Below, one piece after another: positions 44,116 to 53,215 of a stretch of DNA of 64,000 bases. Both the position numbers and the translations under genes were made by a program. Numbering within the stretch: position 1 is the first letter of the stretch; every line of letters begins with the position of its first letter. The stretch is taken from assembly GCA_002422395.1 (NCBI GenBank), contig DIUY01000011.1, positions 336,155 through 400,154 of the forward strand, written 5' to 3'. Below the pieces are notes generated by a model. That model saw nothing but the letters and a program-made list of their open reading frames with translations. It was not told the DNA's origin and searched no databases. The DNA comes from Methylococcaceae bacterium UBA6146. Its GTDB lineage: Bacteria > Pseudomonadota > Gammaproteobacteria > Methylococcales > Methylomonadaceae.

Positions 44116-45840
44116 TTAACCCAGTGCCTTAACGGCATCTTCGGTACTGAAAAAAAGCTTGCCCGGTTTTAGTTGTTCAATAAAATCCGTTTTTTCCAGT
44201 TTATCAAGCAGCGGCCCTTTGGCTTCCGCTACATTAAGTGTTTTCCCAGTCGCCTGTAAAGCTTGGTTGAAAAGCTCCAACGCTTCCAGCGCCGTCGTGT
44301 CAATGTCGCTGACTGACGTGAAAATCAGGATGACATGCTTGGTGTTAGGTTGCCGTCTTAGTTCAGAGTCCAGGTAATCTTCAATAAAGCTGATATTGGC
44401 AAAAGTGATGCTTTCATCAATGCGCACCAAGAGCAGATGATGCCAAGTTTCCACGCTATGGCGTTTGATATTGCGGAAATGCTCGGTTTCGGGCACACGG
44501 CCAACGATTGCGATATGCGGCTGGCTAGTTTTGCGCAAATTGCTGGCGATAGTCAGGACAATGCCCAGCGCGATGCCTTCTTCGATGCCTAATATCAAAA
44601 CCCCCAGCAACGTGACAAGTTCGGCAATGCCGTCAGAGCGGTCATAATCCCACGTATGGAAAATATGTTTGATGCGCACCAGGCGAAAGACTGCCACTAG
44701 AATGATTACCGCCAATGCCGATTTGGGGATGCCTGCAAACCAAGGGCTGAAGAAAATGACGGCCAAGCTCAAAAAACCCGCCGCAATCAGCATTGCCATT
44801 TGGGTGCGCGCCCCGGCGGAAAAATTCACCATTGTCCGGCTGAAACCACCGGCCACCGGCATACCGCCGGAAATGGCGGCGGCGATGTTGGCTACGCCCA
44901 AGGCAATCAGTTCTTGGTTCGGGATGATTTTTTGGCCGCGTAAATTAGCGGTCACTTTGGCAATCGCCACGCTTTCGACATACGCGATTAAGGCGATGAA
45001 AGCCGAATAGGGTACGAGCAGCCGCCATTTTTCTGGGTTGACAAGATCCATGCTCAGCTTAGGAAGCCCTGCGGGTATGTCGCCGATCACCGCAACGTGT
45101 TGTTCGGTCAGATTAAAACGGCTGACCGCCAGCGTTGCCGCTATCACGACCAGTAACGGCCCGCATTTGCTAATCGCCGTGACTATGGCCAGTTTGACGC
45201 CGATTTTTTTAAGGAGTCCGGTGAGCGGTTTGCCGAAAAATAGCAATAAACCCAGTGCGGCGGCGCTTATTAACGAGGTTGGGGTGTTAATGCCGGATAG
45301 GTACGCGTTGTAACAAGCTAGATCAGCCCCGCAGGACGGCGCTTTTAGGCCGACCAGTTGCGGCAACTGGCTACCGATAATCAGCAATGCCGCGCCGCTG
45401 GTAAAGCCGGCCAACACCGGATGGCTGATAAAGTTCACCAACCCGCCTAGGCGCAACAGAGCCATTACTAACATCATAACGCCGCACTCCGCCGACAAAA
45501 TCAACGCGCTTTGCAACGGGTTTCCTAGCGCGTTGATTTCGGGTGCGGCCAGTGCGCCGGCAATCATAATGGCGGCGATAGAGACTGGCCCGACCGATAA
45601 GGTCCGGCTCGTGCCCAGCAACGCGTAAGCTATCGGCGGCAAAATACTGGCGTACAGGCCTAATTGCGGCGGCAAACCCGCTAAGATCGCATACGCGATG
45701 CCTTGTGGGACTAGCAGGATTGCCGTGATGACGCCAGCCAACAGATCACCGTTAATATCCTGGCGGTTATAGGTTTTTAACCAGCCGATAATAGGAAAAA
45801 ACGATGCTAAGTATGAAGTTTTAATTGCGGTGTTAGGCAT
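44116..45840 (-). CDS. SulP-family anion transporter with STAS domain (copy 1)
   Basis: 574 residues. SulP core with 10-14 membrane segments, signature NGDLLAGVITAILLVPQGIAYA near residue 35, and a C-terminal STAS domain (LLLVRIDESITFANISFIED). Closest in style to the classical sulfate permease branch, unlike the three bicarbonate-style copies at 51362-62296. ATG 45840 is chosen because the upstream open frame crosses a terminator hairpin. Downstream of sqr on the same strand: probably exports or imports sulfate/sulfite linked to sulfide oxidation (inference). Confidence 0.88.
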   Translation of the reverse strand: MPNTAIKTSYLASFFPIIGWLKTYNRQDINGDLLAGVITAILLVPQGIAYAILAGLPPQLGLYASILPPIAYALLGTSRTLSVGPVSIAAIMIAGALAAPEINALGNPLQSALILSAECGVMMLVMALLRLGGLVNFISHPVLAGFTSGAALLIIGSQLPQLVGLKAPSCGADLACYNAYLSGINTPTSLISAAALGLLLFFGKPLTGLLKKIGVKLAIVTAISKCGPLLVVIAATLAVSRFNLTEQHVAVIGDIPAGLPKLSMDLVNPEKWRLLVPYSAFIALIAYVESVAIAKVTANLRGQKIIPNQELIALGVANIAAAISGGMPVAGGFSRTMVNFSAGARTQMAMLIAAGFLSLAVIFFSPWFAGIPKSALAVIILVAVFRLVRIKHIFHTWDYDRSDGIAELVTLLGVLILGIEEGIALGIVLTIASNLRKTSQPHIAIVGRVPETEHFRNIKRHSVETWHHLLLVRIDESITFANISFIEDYLDSELRRQPNTKHVILIFTSVSDIDTTALEALELFNQALQATGKTLNVAEAKGPLLDKLEKTDFIEQLKPGKLFFSTEDAVKALG

Positions 45841-45932
45841 TGCGGAATGACCCTTGTTTCCTTGGTAAGGATAGTGGCAAGTAAGGCGTGGGTGGATAGG
45901 CCGGAAATACGTTTTGGCCACTTTTTTGGCGA

Positions 45933-45972
45933 TATTTGGCGCCAAGCGGGGAACGCCGCTTGGCGCCAAATA
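45933..45972 (-). terminator. Strong 17-bp hairpin after sqr
   Basis: TATTTGGCGCCAAGCGG and its exact complement around a 6-nt loop, ending 4 nt before the sqr stop (minus strand). It is 93 nt upstream of the SulP start, so it probably limits read-through from sqr. Confidence 0.8.
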
Positions 45973-45975
45973 AGT

Positions 45976-47238
45976 CTAGGACGCTTGTTCTTCGTCCATA
46001 AACCGCTTGGCATAAGACTCCAGATGTGGGATGTCAATACGGTAGCCTTTCAGCATAATTTGCCAGTACAACCACGGAAACCCCGTGGTTTTACCAATCC
46101 ACCAGATAAAGCGGTTTTTTCTGGGGTCTAATAAAGGGAATGAGGGCGTGACTTTGCCGCCGTAGGAAAACTCCGCCAGCATAACTTTACTTAACGAGGT
46201 GGTGAGCGGGCAAGAACCATAGCCGTCGTAACCTTCCCGTAACGGTGTGCCGTTAATCAAGCCCAAAATATTATCGACCACGACCGGCACTTGTTTGCGC
46301 ACCGCCGCAGCGGTTTTGGCATTTGGTGTCGAACCTGCGTCACCCAGGCCAAAAACATTGCTGTATTTGTTGTGCTGAAGGGTTTTTTCATTGACATCAA
46401 CCCAGCCCCCCGCATTCGCCAAAGGGCTTTGCTTGATAAAATCCGGCGCACTTTGCGGCGGTGTCACATGAATCATATCAAAGGCTTTGGTGACCCGTTC
46501 CTTGTTGCCGTCGCCATCAGTCACTTCAAATGTCGCCATTTTTGCCGGGCCGTCAATAGCAATCAAATTGCAGTTAAAATTGGTTTTTATCCCATAGTCG
46601 GCAACGACCTTACTCAATGCTTTGGCAAAAAACGGCACACCGAAGATCCCAGGGCCGGCGTTACAAAATTCAAGGGTGAATTTGTCCAAAATGCCTTTTT
46701 TGCGGAACCGGTCGGCGGCCAGGTACATGATTTTTTGTGGCGCACCGGCGCATTTTATGGGCATCGGTGGTTGCGTGAACAAGGCCGTGCCCGATTCGAT
46801 GTTTTTGATACATTCCCAAGTATATTCAACGGTGTCCGGCGAATAATTGCTGCACACATTGTTTTTGCCTAGCGTTTCGCGCAAGCCCTCAATCTTGTCC
46901 CAATCCAATTGCAAACCGGGGCAGACCACCAGATAGTCGTAACTGATGGTGTCGCCGGAACGTAAGGTGACCGTGTTTTCGTCGGGTTGGAACGTTTCGG
47001 CGTAATCCTTAAGCCATGTGACCGTTGGATGGATCAAATCCGCCTCATTTCTGGTGGTCTGTTTTAAGGTATAAGCGCCGCCGCCAATAATCGTGAAGCC
47101 GGGCTGGTAATAATGTTTTTCGGATGGCTCGACAATGGCAATGTCAATCGCGCTGTTTTGTCTGCGCAATGTGTTGGCAACCGAGACACCGGCGGCACCG
47201 CCGCCGATGATTAATAAGGCATGATGTTGGTTTGGCAT
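45976..47238 (-). CDS. sqr: Sulfide:quinone oxidoreductase-type flavoprotein
   Basis: 420 residues. FAD-binding IIGGGAAGVSVANTL at the N-terminus, the second nucleotide motif region FGLGDAGSTPNAKTAAAVRKQ, and cysteines in KCAGAPQKIMY, EFCNAGPG and CPLTTSLSKVMLAEF, as in the type II SQR branch (SQRDL-like). It would oxidise sulfide to persulfide and pass electrons to the quinone pool at the inner membrane. GGGAGGA ribosome site precedes ATG 47238. It pairs with the persulfide dioxygenase-rhodanese gene upstream. Confidence 0.87.
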   Translation of the reverse strand: MPNQHHALLIIGGGAAGVSVANTLRRQNSAIDIAIVEPSEKHYYQPGFTIIGGGAYTLKQTTRNEADLIHPTVTWLKDYAETFQPDENTVTLRSGDTISYDYLVVCPGLQLDWDKIEGLRETLGKNNVCSNYSPDTVEYTWECIKNIESGTALFTQPPMPIKCAGAPQKIMYLAADRFRKKGILDKFTLEFCNAGPGIFGVPFFAKALSKVVADYGIKTNFNCNLIAIDGPAKMATFEVTDGDGNKERVTKAFDMIHVTPPQSAPDFIKQSPLANAGGWVDVNEKTLQHNKYSNVFGLGDAGSTPNAKTAAAVRKQVPVVVDNILGLINGTPLREGYDGYGSCPLTTSLSKVMLAEFSYGGKVTPSFPLLDPRKNRFIWWIGKTTGFPWLYWQIMLKGYRIDIPHLESYAKRFMDEEQAS

Positions 47239-47291
47239 GAAATCCTCCCAGATAGCGTGTTATTTTTTTAGTGAAGTTTGCGGTGCAAAGC

Positions 47292-47327
47292 GCCTTGCAT
47301 TACACGGTTTGCAGTGTAACGCAAGGC
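47292..47327 (-). promoter_or_regulatory. Hairpin between the persulfide dioxygenase gene and sqr
   Basis: GCCTTGCATTACAC pairs with GTGTAACGCAAGGC (one mismatch, 8-nt loop) in the 101-nt spacer. Either a partial terminator setting relative expression or a stabiliser of the upstream message. Confidence 0.5.
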
Positions 47328-47339
47328 TTTCTTGTGCTC

Positions 47340-48425
47340 CTAACCTTTTTGCCACGCTTCATAGCCACCGGCCATTGATAGCACGTTGGTATAGCCAAGT
47401 TGCTGCATAGTTAATGCCGCCAGTGCCGAACGGTTGCCGCTACGGCAATAAATAAGCACTGCTTTGGATTTGTCCGCCAATTGCGGCATTGCGCCTATTT
47501 TAAATTCCAGCACACCACGCGGTAGCAACACGGCGGCGTCGAGATGGCCGGCGGCATATTCGCTTTCTTCGCGGGTATCGACAATGACGATATTGCCTTC
47601 GGCAATCAATTGCTGCGAGGTCGCCACATTAACTTCAGTGATGAATTGTTTGGCTTCAGCAACCATTGCTTCGGTGGTCGTCACGTTGCGCACGGGCCGG
47701 GCAATTTCACGTGCGGCAACGGCGTCTTGCCGCTCATTTTCATCCAGGCCGCAGTAGCGGTTGGCGGGCACAGCCTCATCTATCAAACGGGGTTTAGGCA
47801 AGTTTAGATTGGCCATGATCTCAATAAACTGCTCGCGTGATTTGCCCGCTAGGCGCGGATTGCTGGTGCGTTCTTGAATGATGCTGCTGACCCAGCGGCC
47901 TTGGTAATCATGCCCTGGATAAACCAATGTTTCATCCGGTAGGGTGAACAGGCGTTGGGTGATGCAATCGTACAATGCGCCCGCATCGCCGCCCTGAAAG
48001 TCTGTACGTCCGCAACCGCCGATAAACAGCGAATCGCCGGTAAACAGGTGGTCACGCCATAAAAACGAGATGCTGCCACGGGTGTGGCCAGGCGTGGCGA
48101 TAACTTTGATCTTTTCGCCGTTGCCGAAGGTAAAAATATCGCCGTCTTGAATTTGGATGTCGGCAGTTTCAGCGCCGCATAAATGGCTGACGCCGGTTTG
48201 CGCACCTAGACGCTGGCGCAATAGGCCACCGGCGGTGATGTGGTCAGCATGGACATGGGTCTCGAGCGTGTATTTTAGCTGTAAACCGTGGCTTTCCAGC
48301 AGGGCAATATAATCATCAATATGAGTGTTGACCGGATCGATAAAGACCGCCTCTTTGTTGGCAGGGTCGGCAATCAAATAAGTGTAAGTCCAGGTTTCTT
48401 GATCGAACAGTTGTTTAAAAATCAT
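47340..48425 (-). CDS. Persulfide dioxygenase-rhodanese fusion
   Basis: 361 residues. N-terminal ETHE1-like metallo-beta-lactamase domain with HVHADH at 57-62 (iron ligands) and GHTRGSISFLW; C-terminal rhodanese domain (about 260-361) with active-site Cys327 in CRSGNRS. Such fusions (PRF) oxidise glutathione persulfide to sulfite and can transfer sulfur to form thiosulfate. With sqr downstream this gives sulfide to sulfite/thiosulfate. ATG 48425 is used; a longer open frame upstream lacks the domain start. A sigma-54 promoter sits 46 nt upstream. Confidence 0.9.
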   Translation of the reverse strand: MIFKQLFDQETWTYTYLIADPANKEAVFIDPVNTHIDDYIALLESHGLQLKYTLETHVHADHITAGGLLRQRLGAQTGVSHLCGAETADIQIQDGDIFTFGNGEKIKVIATPGHTRGSISFLWRDHLFTGDSLFIGGCGRTDFQGGDAGALYDCITQRLFTLPDETLVYPGHDYQGRWVSSIIQERTSNPRLAGKSREQFIEIMANLNLPKPRLIDEAVPANRYCGLDENERQDAVAAREIARPVRNVTTTEAMVAEAKQFITEVNVATSQQLIAEGNIVIVDTREESEYAAGHLDAAVLLPRGVLEFKIGAMPQLADKSKAVLIYCRSGNRSALAALTMQQLGYTNVLSMAGGYEAWQKG

Positions 48426-48470
48426 TGTGTGTCTCCGTGTGGGTTGGAAATTAAAAGGCAGTACGTCATT

Positions 48471-48488
48471 AAAGCAATCGGCGTGCCA
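48471..48488 (-). promoter_or_regulatory. Sigma-54 (RpoN) promoter of the sulfide operon
   Basis: On the minus strand, TGGCACGCCGATTGCTTT: the -24 element TGGCACG and the -12 element TTGC with exact spacing. It lies 46 nt upstream of the dioxygenase ATG, leaving room for a short leader. An enhancer-binding protein is needed; in other proteobacteria FisR, a sigma-54 activator, controls sqr/pdo genes. No FisR gene is in this window. Confidence 0.8.
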
Positions 48489-48582
48489 CAAATGGTGGTT
48501 CCTTGATAATCTGCCGAGAAGCTATGTTAGCAGTGCTTTGGGTTGTGGCAATCTGTTTTATTAAGAAACACCTTACTGGGAT

Positions 48583-48642
48583 TGGTTCATTCGCTTTGTT
48601 TCATTGAACCATTTGTTTGTTTTAGTGAAACAATAATGAAAC
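48583..48642 (-). promoter_or_regulatory. Putative enhancer (activator) sites for the sigma-54 promoter
   Basis: TGGTTCA-N15-TGAACCA (48583-48611) interleaves with GTTTCA (48598-48603) and two TGAAAC copies (48626-48631 and 48637-48642). They lie about 95-170 bp upstream of the promoter, the usual distance for bacterial enhancer sites. Assignment to FisR is inference. The rest of the gap up to 48866 is GC-mixed sequence with no gene found. Confidence 0.5.
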
Positions 48643-48866
48643 ATTTATGCATTTGTTGGGCGTCACTCTGCGCGTAATTTCTGGTGGTGGGTTAGCGGCC
48701 TTAGCTTGCCATGCCGCCAGCCCCGGCCATGCCGATTTTATTGAGGGTTTGGGGAGGTGCAGTAGATGCCCCCCACAATTTTTTCCAATTTTCCAGCCAA
48801 AGGTTGACCTTGTCCCCTAAATATAAGTAAACTAATGTTAAGTAAAAATAGACAAGTGAAGAGTCA

Positions 48867-49232
48867 ATGCCATCTACACCAATATCTCCATCCATACGGC
48901 AAATTGCGGAAGAAAACGGCATTCCCTATGAAACCTTAAAGCGTAGGGTACACCGGAAAGGCTCTATAACTGGGGCGCTGAACGACGTAAAAGCCATAAC
49001 ACACAGCTTCCCCATCAACGGCATCGACCTCACCGCCGAAGAGTGGTGCCACTACATCGGCATATCCACCAGCGCAATGTACCGGTCCGCCAAACGCCGA
49101 AAGATCACATCCCTCCAGGAACTCCAGCGCCGTTTCCAGGAATCCCCACACCTGTTCCCCACGCACCTGCTGGACCCCAAACACCCACGTTATTCCGAAA
49201 TACAACACACTCCTGCAAAAACCGCTGTTTAG
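48867..49232 (+). CDS. Small HTH-like protein, probable phage remnant
   Basis: 121 residues. Two helix-turn-helix-like segments (about 8-28 RQIAEENGIPYETLKRRVHR, and about 60-80 CHYIGISTSAMYRSAKRRK). The second half resembles small regulators or Nu1/terminase-small-type DNA binders. The next two genes look phage-derived, so this is likely the first gene of a leftover packaging segment. Not recognised with confidence. Confidence 0.55.
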   Translation: MPSTPISPSIRQIAEENGIPYETLKRRVHRKGSITGALNDVKAITHSFPINGIDLTAEEWCHYIGISTSAMYRSAKRRKITSLQELQRRFQESPHLFPTHLLDPKHPRYSEIQHTPAKTAV

Positions 49233-49339
49233 CACTATCCACCCACCACCACCCGTGCTAACTTAGCCGCCAATGGATAGGGCTAGATGCCTGAAACGAC
49301 CCGCTCGGATGCTGGGGATAAGGATATACACCACCTAAT

Positions 49340-49777
49340 ATGGCCTTCAACGACAACGAATCCGGTATCCCGCCTATGGAGTTGGCGGAGTATCTGGTAA
49401 AACGCAAATCATTCCTGCCCAAAGAGGTCAGGGTGTTCCTGCAAAACAGTTTTGCCCAGGACGACGGCAAGATTGGCGGGAACTCTGACTTTGACTTGCA
49501 TGAAGAAATCATGGAACAGATACGGGTTGCCAAAATCCTCAGGAGTTCGGCATTCCCCGAAGGCCAGAAGACCGTGGCTTCCGAAAACATGCGCGACGCC
49601 AAGGAAGCACTGACCGCCTCCACCTCCCTGATAAAGGCCCTGACGACCACCCTTGAGAAGATATACAACCAGGACAAAGTGCGCACCTTGCAACAGACCC
49701 TGATAGAAGCCCTCAAAGAAACCGACCCCGTATTACAAAACCGCTTCATGACGCTGCTAAGGGAGCGGCTCAAATAA
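49340..49777 (+). CDS. Hypothetical protein, possibly phage terminase accessory
   Basis: 145 residues, mostly helical: SGIPPMELAEYLVKRKSFLP, then a long helical C-terminal half (EALTASTSLIKALTTTLEKI). No motif. It ends on the base where the terminase fragment starts (49777), which suggests a common origin. A packaging small subunit is a guess. Confidence 0.45.
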   Translation: MAFNDNESGIPPMELAEYLVKRKSFLPKEVRVFLQNSFAQDDGKIGGNSDFDLHEEIMEQIRVAKILRSSAFPEGQKTVASENMRDAKEALTASTSLIKALTTTLEKIYNQDKVRTLQQTLIEALKETDPVLQNRFMTLLRERLK

Positions 49778-50013
49778 TGCTCCAGTTATATGAAGAATTC
49801 ATCACCCAAGTTGAAGATGCGCTGGACCGCCAGTCTTCTCTTGGGCGTCTGTCTTTCTGGCTGGAGAAGAACACCCGCCTTGCCAGCAAGCCCTATTCGC
49901 TAAAAATGTGGTGTTTGGAACACAAGCCAAGGCTTGTACTGAGGCAAACCAAGGTTTGCACTCCAGCTTATCAACGTGCAGCTACAGATTTAACCCGCCA
50001 CCTAATTTCTTAG
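49777..50013 (+). pseudogene. Phage terminase large subunit, N-terminal fragment
   Basis: 78-codon frame. The first 40 residues, especially SLGRLSFWLEKNTRLASKPYS, look like the start of a phage terminase/packaging ATPase; a Walker A site should follow but is absent. After residue about 45 the frame reads through tandem palindromes and loses all similarity. The gene is therefore truncated by repeat insertion or deletion. Confidence 0.5.
49922..49958. repeat. Two adjacent short palindromes
   Basis: ACAAGCCAAGGCTTGT (49922-49937) and GCAAACCAAGGTTTGC (49943-49958) are each perfect, share the AA centre, and are spaced by 5 nt. They look like two diverged units of one repeat with a period of 21 nt. 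They mark the point where the terminase similarity ends. Confidence 0.75.
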
Positions 50014-50077
50014 GGAAGTGCTGAATAAAGCCTTTGACAAGCTCAGGCCGAACGGAATCAATTAGTTCAGCACTTCC
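50014..50077. repeat. 64-bp element with 12-bp inverted repeats
   Basis: GGAAGTGCTGAA (50014-50025) and TTCAGCACTTCC (50066-50077) are exact complements; the inside reads GCCTTTGACAAGCTCAGGCC, a common repeat core in proteobacteria. A TTA is found at each border. One arm also occurs at 32773-32785. The region 50078-50271 has no gene that I can support. Confidence 0.7.
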
Positions 50078-50271
50078 TTAACTGGACAATAGCATTACTT
50101 TTTTGGCAACCTTAAGGGTTTGGTCACTATTAACTTCCTGATTTTAAGACCTGGCAGGTCTCGTGGTTTCAGCAGTAATATTTCGAAAAGTTATTTTTAG
50201 CCAAATCCTAAGCCTTATAGATAACATTGCTTAGCGGGTATAATTGCAAAATTTTTCATTTTTAAAAAGCT

Positions 50272-51315
50272 ATGAGTCAGCAAAGAAAAGCAGTGGCATT
50301 AATTTCCGGTGGGTTGGATTCCATGTTAGCGGCCAAAACCGTTATGGAACAGGGCATCCATGTCGAGGGCATCAATTTTTTCACCGGTTTTTGCGTGGAA
50401 GGCCACACCCACGCCATCCGTGCCAAAGACCAAAGCAAACCGAAGCGCAACAACGCGCTGTGGGTCGCCGAACAGCTGGGCATCAAGCTGCACATTGTCG
50501 ATGTCATCGAAGAATACAAAAATGTCCTGATTAACCCTAAGCATGGTTACGGTGCACACTTAAACCCCTGTTTGGATTGCAAGATTTTTATGGTCAATAA
50601 AGCCAAGCAATGGCTGGCCGAAAATAATTTTGACTTTATTATCACTGGCGAAGTCATCGGCCAACGGCCTATGTCGCAACGCAAAAGCACCATGCCGATT
50701 GTGGCCAAACAATCGGGCGCCGATGATTTGTTACTGCGCCCGTTATGCGCCAAAAACCTGCCCCAAACCTTGCCGGAGCGTGAAGGCTGGGTAGACCGCG
50801 AAAAATTGCACGACATCACAGGCCGCTCGCGCAAACCGCAAATGGCCATGGCGGAGCAATTCGGCATTGATGATTATTCGCAACCCGCCGGGGGTTGCTG
50901 TTTTTTGGTGGATAAGAACTATTCGGCGAAACTCGTTGATTTATGGCAGTCACAAGGCAGTAAAGACTATGAACTTGATGATGTGATGCTGCTAAAAGTT
51001 GGCCGCCATATCAGGCCGGCGGCTAACTTTAAATTGATAGTCGCCCGCGAAGAAGGCGAGGGGCGGTTTTTGCAAGGCTACAAGAAAGATTATCTCAGTT
51101 TGGCGTCGGTCAGCCATAACGGGCCGTTAGTGTTGCTCGATGGCGAAGCGTCGGCAGAGGACTTATATCTGGCGGCAAGGATCACCGCCCGGTTTGGCCA
51201 GGGGCGTGAGGCGGAACACGTTGACGTGGCGATTGTGGACAAAGCGGGGCTGGAGCGGGTTATCACTGTTCCGCCATTGCCGTCGGCTGAATTCCCTAAG
51301 GCTTGGTATCTTTAA
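50272..51315 (+). CDS. PP-loop ATPase, tRNA thiolation-like enzyme
   Basis: 347 residues. PP-loop SGGLDS near residues 12-17, substrate/cofactor-binding NPCLDCKIFM near residue 100, GEVIGQRPMSQ, and a C-terminal domain. It resembles MnmA/ThiI-like proteins often annotated as tRNA methyltransferase-like (DUF814-linked). The real reaction is uncertain; a tRNA 2- or 4-thiouridine step is the best guess. ATG 50272 has only a weak ribosome site. Divergent terminus faces SulP copy 2. Confidence 0.7.
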   Translation: MSQQRKAVALISGGLDSMLAAKTVMEQGIHVEGINFFTGFCVEGHTHAIRAKDQSKPKRNNALWVAEQLGIKLHIVDVIEEYKNVLINPKHGYGAHLNPCLDCKIFMVNKAKQWLAENNFDFIITGEVIGQRPMSQRKSTMPIVAKQSGADDLLLRPLCAKNLPQTLPEREGWVDREKLHDITGRSRKPQMAMAEQFGIDDYSQPAGGCCFLVDKNYSAKLVDLWQSQGSKDYELDDVMLLKVGRHIRPAANFKLIVAREEGEGRFLQGYKKDYLSLASVSHNGPLVLLDGEASAEDLYLAARITARFGQGREAEHVDVAIVDKAGLERVITVPPLPSAEFPKAWYL

Positions 51316-51361
51316 CCGCTGCGGCAAGCGGGCGCTGCATGGCTGGCTGGTGTCCGGCCCC

Positions 51362-52957
51362 TCATTTCCGATCATCGGCAGTCATTAACCGTGCCGCCAG
51401 GGTATGGTCGGAAAAGGTTGACAAAGGCTGGCCTAGCGTTTGGCAATGGCCGCCTTGTGTTTCATAATCCCGCATAAAATCATGGATAAATTCCATAACG
51501 GTATGATCTATCAGATAGCCGTCCGAGAAATCGAAAACAATCGTTTTGCCTTGTTCGAATTTCGTTATGGCTTGTTTTAACGGTAAAAAATTAGAAAAAA
51601 GTGCGGACCCCAGCAGTTTGACCACCAGCGCACCGTCCGCTTGTTGTCCGATAGTAAAATGGATTTTGAACAAATTGCTAAACCACACCCCGCGCAGCAA
51701 ATTAATCGCCAGCTTTACGGCGATGCCCAAAACGACACCGCTGAGCAAATCTAACGCCAGCACCCCGATAATGGTGACGATAAACATCAGCAACTGTTCT
51801 TTGCCAATATCCCTGGCTCTAGCGAATGCTTTGGGCGAGGCTAAGGTATATCCGGTATAAACCAGCAGGGTTGCCAGTGAGGCCAACGGGATATTTTGTA
51901 TCAGACGCGTGAACAGCACGACAAACAGCAATAACCACATGCCATGGAAAAAGTTTGCCCAAGCCGTTTTGGCGCCATTGTTGATGTTCGCTGAGCTGCG
52001 GACAATCTCCGCAATCATCGGCAAGCCACCGAGCAAACCGCAGACGAAATTCCCTATCCCGATGGCCGTCAAGTCGCGGTCAAGATCAGCCGTGCGCTTA
52101 TAAGGGTCAAGCTTGTCAACCGCCGCCGCACTCAGCAAGCTTTCAAGGCTGCCGACCAAGCTGATGCTCAGCACCGCTTCCCAAAAAGCGAGGGTGGCTA
52201 TTTTAGAAAAATCGGGGAAACAGAAAGTGGCCAAGAAATCATCAGGGATAGCCACCAAATAACGTGTGCCGTTAGTGGCCGTTTGCTGGTCAAGGCCGAA
52301 ATGCCACGCAAAGAGCATTCCTATCAGGACAACAATGACCGATGCTGGGATTTTGGTGTTGATTAGCGGCCAGACCATCAGTATTTCCAGCCCTAAAAAA
52401 CTAATCAAGACGGTTTGGGTGTTCATGTTCAACAAACTATGCGGAATTTGCGCAACGGTTGTGAGCAGGCCGCCGGGTTCTGGGGTTACGCCTAACATCA
52501 CATGGGTTTGGGTAATGATGATAATCAGCCCAATCGCCGCCAACATGCCGTGGATGACCGAAGCGGGGAAAAAAGCGCTCAAGCGTCCCAGCTTAAAAAA
52601 ACCCATCAAAACCTGCAACAGGCTAGCCACCACTATCGCCGCCAGGGTATACCGGTAACCCGCCAGCGCGTCACCTTCACCGAGTGCTTGCACCGCCGCC
52701 AACACCACGACTATCAAACCGGCGGCGGGGCCATTGATGGTCAAATGGGTGCCGCTAATCCGCGACACCAATATGCCGCCGATAACCGCCGTGATAATGC
52801 CTGCGGACGGTGGGAAACCAGAGGCCACCGATATGCCTAAACACAAGGGTAAGGCGATCAGAAAAACCAGAAAGCCGGATTGCAAATCACTGCGCCAATG
52901 TTCTTTTAAACCCGCCAAGCCGGTTTTAGGTAAGTCTGGTAGCAAACGTTTAGTCAT
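51362..52957 (-). CDS. SulP-family transporter with STAS domain (copy 2)
   Basis: 531 residues. SulP core signature DLQSGFLVFLIALPLCLGIS, TINGPAAGLIVVVLA, SLESLLSAAAVDKLDPYKR, and a C-terminal STAS with VFDFSDGYLIDHTVMEF. This branch (PLCLGI... type) is related to the bicarbonate/anion carriers at 58453 and 60716. ATG 52957 has GAGGA upstream. Substrate not proven; bicarbonate is plausible. It is a single gene with a 258-nt gap to the HD-GYP gene. Confidence 0.87.
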   Translation of the reverse strand: MTKRLLPDLPKTGLAGLKEHWRSDLQSGFLVFLIALPLCLGISVASGFPPSAGIITAVIGGILVSRISGTHLTINGPAAGLIVVVLAAVQALGEGDALAGYRYTLAAIVVASLLQVLMGFFKLGRLSAFFPASVIHGMLAAIGLIIIITQTHVMLGVTPEPGGLLTTVAQIPHSLLNMNTQTVLISFLGLEILMVWPLINTKIPASVIVVLIGMLFAWHFGLDQQTATNGTRYLVAIPDDFLATFCFPDFSKIATLAFWEAVLSISLVGSLESLLSAAAVDKLDPYKRTADLDRDLTAIGIGNFVCGLLGGLPMIAEIVRSSANINNGAKTAWANFFHGMWLLLFVVLFTRLIQNIPLASLATLLVYTGYTLASPKAFARARDIGKEQLLMFIVTIIGVLALDLLSGVVLGIAVKLAINLLRGVWFSNLFKIHFTIGQQADGALVVKLLGSALFSNFLPLKQAITKFEQGKTIVFDFSDGYLIDHTVMEFIHDFMRDYETQGGHCQTLGQPLSTFSDHTLAARLMTADDRK

Positions 52958-53215
52958 TTCAATCCTCATGTTGATTGGCATGGCGCCAATTGGTTTTAGC
53001 TTTATTTGTAGTTTGTTTAAATAAAATGGTGTGTTTGGTGGTGGCCGGTCATGCTGTTGCCTTTAAAAGGAAAGTTTACAACATATCCATGCCGCCACTA
53101 TGGCTTCCTATATTAAAAGGCTTTAATTAAGCGCAGTATCTGAAATAGCGAATACCACTGATTTTTTTAAGGTAGAATACCGTGTTATCGTTTGCCACCC
53201 CAGTTTCCCCTCTAA

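Noticed and set aside
49922..49958. CRISPR repeats
   Set aside because: Only two diverged palindromes with 5 nt between them; no spacers and no cas genes. No CRISPR array and no tRNA or rRNA gene was found anywhere in the window.
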